Shown: one piece after another, positions 15,745-19,437 of the stretch
How positions within the stretch are numbered: position 1 is the stretch's first letter
Layout of the letters: each line of letters starts with the position of its first letter
Program-made: the position numbers and the translations under genes
Notes under the pieces: generated by a model
Databases searched by the model: none
Seen by the model: the letters and a program-made list of their open reading frames with translations, nothing else
Told to the model about the DNA's origin: nothing
Assembly (NCBI GenBank): GCA_900550025.1
Contig: URQP01000044.1
Location: forward strand, 1 to 19,437
Source: an uncultured Porphyromonadaceae bacterium
GTDB lineage: Bacteria > Bacteroidota > Bacteroidia > Bacteroidales > Muribaculaceae
DNA length: 19,437 bases
Reading direction: 5' to 3'

Positions 15745-16722
15745 ATGCCTATTAATTGTATTGGAATCCTGACTTCAGGAGGCGACGCGCCGGGTATGAA
15801 CGCGGCGATACGCGCCGTGACCCGCTCCGCAATTTTCAGCGGCATGCGTGTGAAAGGTATTTATCGTGGTTACAAAGGTTTGGTGACTGACGAGATTGTG
15901 GAGTTCCGCACTCAGAATGTTTCCAACATCATACAAATGGGCGGCACGATTCTGAAAACGGCACGGTGTGCCGAATTCCGCACGGAGGAAGGTCGTAAGC
16001 TTGCCTATGAGAACATGAAGAAAGAGGGCATCGACGCGTTGGTGGTAATCGGTGGCGACGGTTCGCTGACCGGTGCGAGAATCTTTGCCACTGAATACAA
16101 TATCCCGATTGTCGGGCTTCCCGGAACAATCGACAACGACCTTTACGGCACGGATACCACCATCGGTTACGACACGGCGTTGAACACCATTATGCAGTGT
16201 GTCGACAAAATCCGCGACACGGCGACTTCCCACGAGCGTCTGTTCTTCATCGAGGTTATGGGACGCGATGCGGGTTTCCTTGCTTTGAACGGTGCGATTG
16301 CCGCAGGTGCGGAGGCTGCTATCATCCCGGAGATTTCCACGGAGGTTGACCAGTTGGAGGAACTTATTAACAACGGTTTCCGCAAGAGCAAGAACTCGTC
16401 GTTGGTGCTGGTTGCCGAGAGTCCTGTCACAGGAGGCGCGATGGGCTTGGCAGAGCGTGTGAAGAACGAGTATCCGCAGTATGATGTGCGTGTCACTATT
16501 CTCGGACATTTGCAGCGAGGAGGCTCGCCTACAGCTCACGACCGTATCCTTGCATCGCGTATGGGTGCGGCTGCCATCGACGCATTGCTCGAAGACCAGC
16601 GCAACGTGATGATTGGCATTTCCAACGAGGAGATTGTCTATGTGCCGTTCTCCAAGGCCGTGAAGAAGGACAAGCCTATCAACCGCGACCTGCTCGACAC
16701 TCTCCGCCGTCTCTCTATCTGA
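15745..16722 (+). CDS. pfkA: ATP-dependent 6-phosphofructokinase PfkA
   Basis: PfkA phosphorylates fructose 6-phosphate to fructose 1,6-bisphosphate, the committed step of glycolysis, as a cytoplasmic tetramer. The 325-residue protein has [14 protein letters not shown] (7-20), [10 protein letters not shown] (102-111), [20 protein letters not shown] (126-145) with catalytic Asp130, and [12 protein letters not shown] (170-181). Gly106 after the GGD and Gly127 in PGTIDND are the residues found in ATP-using enzymes; pyrophosphate-using ones have Asp and Lys there. Length is close to the 320 residues of E. coli PfkA. It has its own promoter and a strong terminator, so it is monocistronic. The call is secure. 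Confidence 0.97.
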   Translation: MPINCIGILTSGGDAPGMNAAIRAVTRSAIFSGMRVKGIYRGYKGLVTDEIVEFRTQNVSNIIQMGGTILKTARCAEFRTEEGRKLAYENMKKEGIDALVVIGGDGSLTGARIFATEYNIPIVGLPGTIDNDLYGTDTTIGYDTALNTIMQCVDKIRDTATSHERLFFIEVMGRDAGFLALNGAIAAGAEAAIIPEISTEVDQLEELINNGFRKSKNSSLVLVAESPVTGGAMGLAERVKNEYPQYDVRVTILGHLQRGGSPTAHDRILASRMGAAAIDALLEDQRNVMIGISNEEIVYVPFSKAVKKDKPINRDLLDTLRRLSI

Positions 16723-16761
16723 TGCGGTTTTGACGAATATCCGCTAATGCGGTATCAATAT

Positions 16762-16797
16762 AAAGCACTCCGGCTGGTAGCCGAGGGTGCTTTTTTT
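16762..16797 (+). terminator. Rho-independent terminator of pfkA
   Basis: The arms AAGCACTCCGGCT and AGCCGAGGGTGCTT pair over 13 base pairs (one G.U) with one bulged A and a GGT loop, followed by seven T. It begins about 40 bases after the pfkA stop and 29 bases before the first 72-bp repeat. Confidence 0.9.
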
Positions 16798-16825
16798 GTT
16801 GTGTGCGGATTTAATCTAAGACCGT

Positions 16826-16897
16826 AAACTGGTAAATTCTTCAGTCTGACTGAACGAATTTACGTAAATTCGTTCAACGCCGTTGAAAATTTTACCG
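16826..16897. repeat. 72-bp direct repeat, copy 1 (cruciform-forming)
   Basis: This copy matches 18091-18162 at 70 of 72 positions, in the same orientation. It is built of nested palindromes: outer arms GGTAAATT and AATTTTACC (one bulge); TTCAGTC-T-GACTGAA (16840-16854); a perfect 24-bp palindrome GAACGAATTTAC/GTAAATTCGTTC centred at 16863/16864; and TTCAACG-C-CGTTGAA (16873-16887). Together they can form a four-way cruciform. Its right boundary abuts the TAA (16898-16900) of the ATPase gene with no intervening base. Confidence 0.9.
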
Positions 16898-18037
16898 TTA
16901 TTTGATGAATCCAAGGTATGTGTTTCGGTTTATTGTGTTGAAATCGGCTTCAGGGTAGGCCGTGGCAAAAGGCTTAGGCATTTTTGGCTCTTTATTGCCC
17001 GCTTTTATCTCGAATGCCGACAGCCGTAGTCCGTCATCTTCAATCAGGTCAATTTCTTGCCGGTCGTATGTCCGCCAAAAATAGAAATTCAGCCCATAGC
17101 GGTGGTTTAAATTGCGTTTTATGCGCTCGCTGATGATGAAGTTCTCCCATAATGCGCCGCGTTCCGTCTCCTGCCGTTCGTTAAACGGACGGAAATCGCG
17201 CAGCACGGCGTTGCGTATTCCAGTGTCCTGAAAATACCATTTCGATGATTTGCTCACTTCTTTGCGCAGGTTGCGCGAAAATCCGCCTATGCGGTAGAGA
17301 ACGAACACCTTTTGCAAAAGGTCAAGGTATCGTTCCACTGTGTTGCGGCTTAACGACAGTTGCTTGCCTAATTCGTCGAGCGACACTTCGCTGCCCACTT
17401 GCCAAGCTATGAGCCGCAGCAGGTCGTGCAGTTTCTGCGCGTGCTTCACGCCGTCGATTGCGTGTATGTCGCGTAGCAGGTAAGCGTCAACCACGTCGGT
17501 GAGGTATTCTCTTTTTTCTGTTTCGGATGCAAGGCTTTGCAGTTCCGGGTAGAAGCCGTAAACAATTCTGTTGTCGGTTTGTGACGCGAATTCGAAAGGC
17601 GTTTCCGAATCCATTAGCTCTTCGGCCGACAATGGCGTGAGCATGAACGTGGTGCTGCGTCCTACCAAAGGCTCTCCCGCTTGGTTTTGCAAATCGAATG
17701 AGGAAGAGCCTGTTGCGATGACTGCGATGCCGGGCAGCTCGTCTACGAGCAGTTTCAGCTTCAGTCCTATCTCAGGGATGTGTTGTGCCTCGTCGATGGC
17801 AAGCAGGTCGATGCCGCTGAATAGCTGCCGGTAGTTGCTTGCGCTGCGGTCGGCAAGCATTCTAACGGTGTCCATGCTTTCTCCGTTGACGAGTAAGGTT
17901 TTGCCTTTGTAGTTCTCTACGATTTGTTTCAGCAGCACGGTTTTCCCGACACGGCGCGCTCCGAAGACCAGCATCACTTTCTGCCGGCGGATGCGTTTTT
18001 CTATTTCGTCATGCAATATTCTTCTGATTGCCTCCAT
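16898..18037 (-). CDS. AAA ATPase with DUF4143 winged-helix/nuclease-like C-terminus
   Basis: A 379-residue member of the AAA_14/DUF4143 ATPases, widespread in Bacteroidetes and archaea and of unknown cellular role. It has Walker A GARRVGKT (26-33), Walker B DLLAIDEAQH (77-86), a sensor-like ATGSSSF (109-115), PLSAEEL (135-141), then a winged-helix segment (about 218-255, VSLDELGKQLSLSRNTVERYL), and a PD-(D/E)XK-like C-terminal domain with Glu298 (WENFI), Asp330 (QEIDLI) and Glu343-x-Lys345 (FEIKAG). I start at the ATG at 18037, which has a clear GGAGG ten bases upstream; a GTG at 18088 would precede the -7 box. A strong Shine-Dalgarno is unusual among the neighbours and may indicate transfer. 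The gene is enclosed exactly between two 72-bp direct repeats, the main reason to see it as a mobile or excisable cassette. Confidence 0.92.
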   Translation of the reverse strand: MEAIRRILHDEIEKRIRRQKVMLVFGARRVGKTVLLKQIVENYKGKTLLVNGESMDTVRMLADRSASNYRQLFSGIDLLAIDEAQHIPEIGLKLKLLVDELPGIAVIATGSSSFDLQNQAGEPLVGRSTTFMLTPLSAEELMDSETPFEFASQTDNRIVYGFYPELQSLASETEKREYLTDVVDAYLLRDIHAIDGVKHAQKLHDLLRLIAWQVGSEVSLDELGKQLSLSRNTVERYLDLLQKVFVLYRIGGFSRNLRKEVSKSSKWYFQDTGIRNAVLRDFRPFNERQETERGALWENFIISERIKRNLNHRYGLNFYFWRTYDRQEIDLIEDDGLRLSAFEIKAGNKEPKMPKPFATAYPEADFNTINRNTYLGFIK

Positions 18038-18056
18038 CTTGCATATTCCTCCGTTG

Positions 18057-18091
18057 CAAAAATAGGCAATTTCTCTCAGAAAAAACACAAA
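18057..18091 (-). promoter_or_regulatory. Promoter for the repeat-bounded ATPase gene
   Basis: On the minus strand TATTTTTG (18057-18064) matches the -7 consensus TAnnTTTG exactly, and a TTTG (18088-18091) lies 23 bp upstream, a slightly long spacing. The TTTG shares its first base with the edge of repeat copy 2, so transcription starts inside the repeat-bounded unit. The GGAGG ribosome site follows at about 18048-18052. Confidence 0.55.
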
Positions 18092-18162
18092 AACTGGTAA
18101 ATTCTTCAGTCTGACTGAACGAATTTACGTAAATTCATTCAACGCCGTTGAAAAATTTACCG
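18091..18162. repeat. 72-bp direct repeat, copy 2 (cruciform-forming)
   Basis: Second copy of the element at 16826-16897, differing by G to A in the central palindrome's right arm and T to A near the right end. The outer arms here pair perfectly over eight bases (GGTAAATT with AATTTACC) and extend outward (AACTGG against CCGGTT, one mismatch), so the outer stem is longer than in copy 1. It lies between the ATPase promoter and the stop of the next minus-strand gene, 19 bases away. Confidence 0.9.
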
Positions 18163-18181
18163 GTTGGGAGTTTATTTAGGG

Positions 18182-18487
18182 TTAATATTCTTTCTCTTCG
18201 TGTTCAGTGCTGTCTTCTTCGAATTCGTTTATATATAATCCTGCTTGATATTTTTTACATCGCAATATATTTGCAATAGCACGTAACACAGCATATGTGA
18301 TTACAGTATCTGTGATGATTAAAATGGTTGCTATTATAGCCTCAATTTTCATGTCATTAAAAGATGCGATTAATTTAAATACACTAATTGCTGTTATGAC
18401 ACCAATGATTGCTGAGGCAATAGCGGAGATGTCAAGTAAGCGTTCTGGTAAATCACTGTAAACTTTTTTCAAATCTGAATTTTTCAT
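18182..18487 (-). CDS. Small membrane protein, unrecognised
   Basis: A 101-residue protein from the ATG at 18487 (MKNSDLKKVYSDLPERLLD). A TTG eight codons upstream is a possible but weaker start. Two membrane helices are apparent, about residues 20-42 (DISAIASAIIGVITAISVFKLI) and about 50-74 (IEAIIATILIITDTVITYAVLRAI). The C-terminus is cytoplasm-like and strongly acidic (NEFEEDSTEHEEKEY). Codon use and base composition are distinctly more AT-rich than in the flanking housekeeping genes, suggesting acquired DNA. It lies between repeat copy 2 and a structured 375-bp gap. I recognise no family; possibilities are a toxin-antitoxin or phage-type membrane protein, but nothing specific supports either. 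Confidence 0.65.
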   Translation of the reverse strand: MKNSDLKKVYSDLPERLLDISAIASAIIGVITAISVFKLIASFNDMKIEAIIATILIITDTVITYAVLRAIANILRCKKYQAGLYINEFEEDSTEHEEKEY

Positions 18488-18862
18488 TTGTGTTTTGTTT
18501 TGTGCCTTCAATCCCCGAAAAGGCGTTTAAAAAAGAAAGAGCGTGAGGACTGTATTTTGCTATCTAATAATCCGGCTTCTCGCATTGCCTATAGAGTAAG
18601 ATAAACTACAGTCGCTCACGTCTTGTTGTATAGATGCCATTTTAATGACAAATTGTATCACAGACGTGAGCGTTGTTGTCACCACCTTTACTCTATATTC
18701 AAATTTTGCGAGAATCTGATTATTAAAGGGAAGTTTCAATAACGCTCTTATGTTTGTCTTGAGAGTTGCTCAATTTTGCTGTAAGGATAATGAAAATAAT
18801 TGTAAATTGATTGCTTTGTGAGTGGATTTTTTATAGTTTTATAGTTGAATAATTCCGGGTTG
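18488..18862. other. 375-bp AT-rich intergenic region
   Basis: No coding potential: the longest ATG frames are about two dozen codons. It holds the long imperfect inverted repeat described separately (18565-18725), a competing stem arm at 18539-18554, a T-rich run on the minus strand at 18529-18538, and a small direct repeat TATAGTTTTATAGTTG near 18832. I see no tRNA, no CRISPR-like spacing and no clear TAnnTTTG promoter for the small membrane gene. Confidence 0.5.
18565..18725. repeat. Long imperfect inverted repeat / hairpin
   Basis: The left half (18565-18623) and right half (18662-18725) are inverted copies with conserved blocks TAATAATC, TTCTCGCA, TATAGAGTAA and CGCTCACGTCT (the last an 11-bp perfect match to AGACGTGAGCG at 18662-18672), around a loop of 38 bases (18624-18661). 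Variable spacers separate the blocks. It may be a remnant of a miniature element, a structured RNA, or a terminator-like end for recO on the minus strand. Confidence 0.65.
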
Positions 18863-19437
18863 TCAGGAGAATAGGGCGGTGAGGATGTCGAGGGAGCGGA
18901 TTTCGCCGACGGCGGAGTTGTGGAGGCGGTAGTAGCCTATTGTCAGGTCGAGCAGGCGGCGGCGCTGGTCGCGGCTGAAGCGGAAAAGGTGCATGTTGGA
19001 GAATGTCATGCGCGAGAGCGTCATCAGGGCTTCCGACTCTTCAGGGCAGAGGAAGTGGCTGTGCGAAGGTATGCTGGTGGTGAACACGCCGTTGAGCATG
19101 TCGAAGCGGCTGCCTTTGACGTAGGTCGACGTGTCGGGCTCGATGCCGAGGAATATGCCCAGATTGTAGAGGAAGCAGATGTGGAAATTGGCGATGCCTT
19201 TTTCCAGACGGTCGAGCAACTGCACGCTGCTCGATATGTAGGCGAAAAGCGGGGCGTTCTGCTCCTCCTCGACGATGACGTGCGAGAGCAGCTCGGTGAT
19301 GAACAGTGAGACGGCGTTTTTCACAGGGTGGGAGTGGAGCGACGGCAGCGGCACGAGGCAGCGCGCCTCGCGGATGCGGTAGATTTCGCGGTTGGCGGCG
19401 ATGTCGGCCTCTATCTCCACGAGCGACAGCGGCTGGG
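18863..19437 (-). CDS. recO: DNA repair protein RecO, C-terminal part (5' end beyond window)
   Basis: The frame is open through the right window edge (about 191 codons visible) and reads QPLSLVEIEADIAANREIYRIREAR, which fits the interior of RecO just after its N-terminal OB fold, so the gene continues beyond 19437. RecO works with RecR to load RecA on SSB-coated single strands in the RecF pathway. The visible helical domain (NAVSLFITELLSHVI, YISSSVQLLDR, NFHICFLYNLGIFLGIEPDTS, FDMLNGVF) matches Bacteroidetes RecO, and the Cys-rich zinc site of some RecO proteins is absent here, as is usual in the phylum. The GTG at 19418-19420 is an internal valine codon, not a start. It ends in TGA with no hairpin immediately downstream. 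Confidence 0.88.
   Translation of the reverse strand, partial: QPLSLVEIEADIAANREIYRIREARCLVPLPSLHSHPVKNAVSLFITELLSHVIVEEEQNAPLFAYISSSVQLLDRLEKGIANFHICFLYNLGIFLGIEPDTSTYVKGSRFDMLNGVFTTSIPSHSHFLCPEESEALMTLSRMTFSNMHLFRFSRDQRRRLLDLTIGYYRLHNSAVGEIRSLDILTALFS

Noticed and set aside
18038..18088. Upstream GTG start for the DUF4143 ATPase
   Set aside because: It precedes the -7 box, and a GGAGG sits correctly before the ATG at 18037, where family similarity also begins.
18565..18725. CRISPR array or tRNA in the structured gap
   Set aside because: The repeats are inverted, only two in number and imperfect, with no regular spacers. No cloverleaf with tRNA-like arms or a CCA end is found.

Overview
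The window looks like chromosomal DNA of a gut-type Bacteroidales bacterium; a Muribaculaceae-like genome is my best guess, which is inference and not proven here. Evidence: several genes are preceded by the Bacteroidetes -7 box TAnnTTTG (with TTTG about 19-23 bp upstream) rather than sigma70 boxes; Shine-Dalgarno sites are mostly absent; and the gene content is typical (TonB-dependent receptor with a carboxypeptidase-regulatory-like N-domain, PorE-type lipoprotein, long QueA, TsaE, LpxB next to a membrane MutS homologue, ATP-type PfkA, RecO).

Layout. 93-3163 (minus): a putative operon of a PorE-like TPR/propeller/OmpA lipoprotein, tadA one base later, and a membrane protein with a possible HIRAN-like domain. 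3231-7767 (minus): a TonB-dependent receptor and beta-helix lipoprotein pair, closed by a clear terminator and preceded by an 11-bp-phased array of TGTNACA-like repeats resembling a Pho box. The receptor has a frameshift between its signal peptide and its body. 7831-9832 (minus): queA and an outer-membrane beta-barrel gene, each with its own promoter. 9942-11688 (plus): tsaE, an overlapping small membrane protein, and corA. 11690-15643 (plus): an Rpn/PD-(D/E)XK family gene with its own promoter, then lpxB and a membrane-anchored MutS-like ATPase. 15685-16797 (plus): pfkA with promoter and strong terminator.

16826-18862 is the accessory part. An AAA/DUF4143 ATPase-nuclease gene sits exactly between two 72-bp direct repeats (70/72 identical). 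Each repeat can fold as a four-arm cruciform or cloverleaf. Next come an AT-rich small membrane protein gene and a 375-bp gap containing a long imperfect inverted repeat with mutually exclusive pairing options. The window ends inside recO (minus, 5' end missing).

The best candidates for something undescribed are the repeat-bounded ATPase cassette with its cruciform repeats, and the phased 11-bp operator array in front of the receptor operon.
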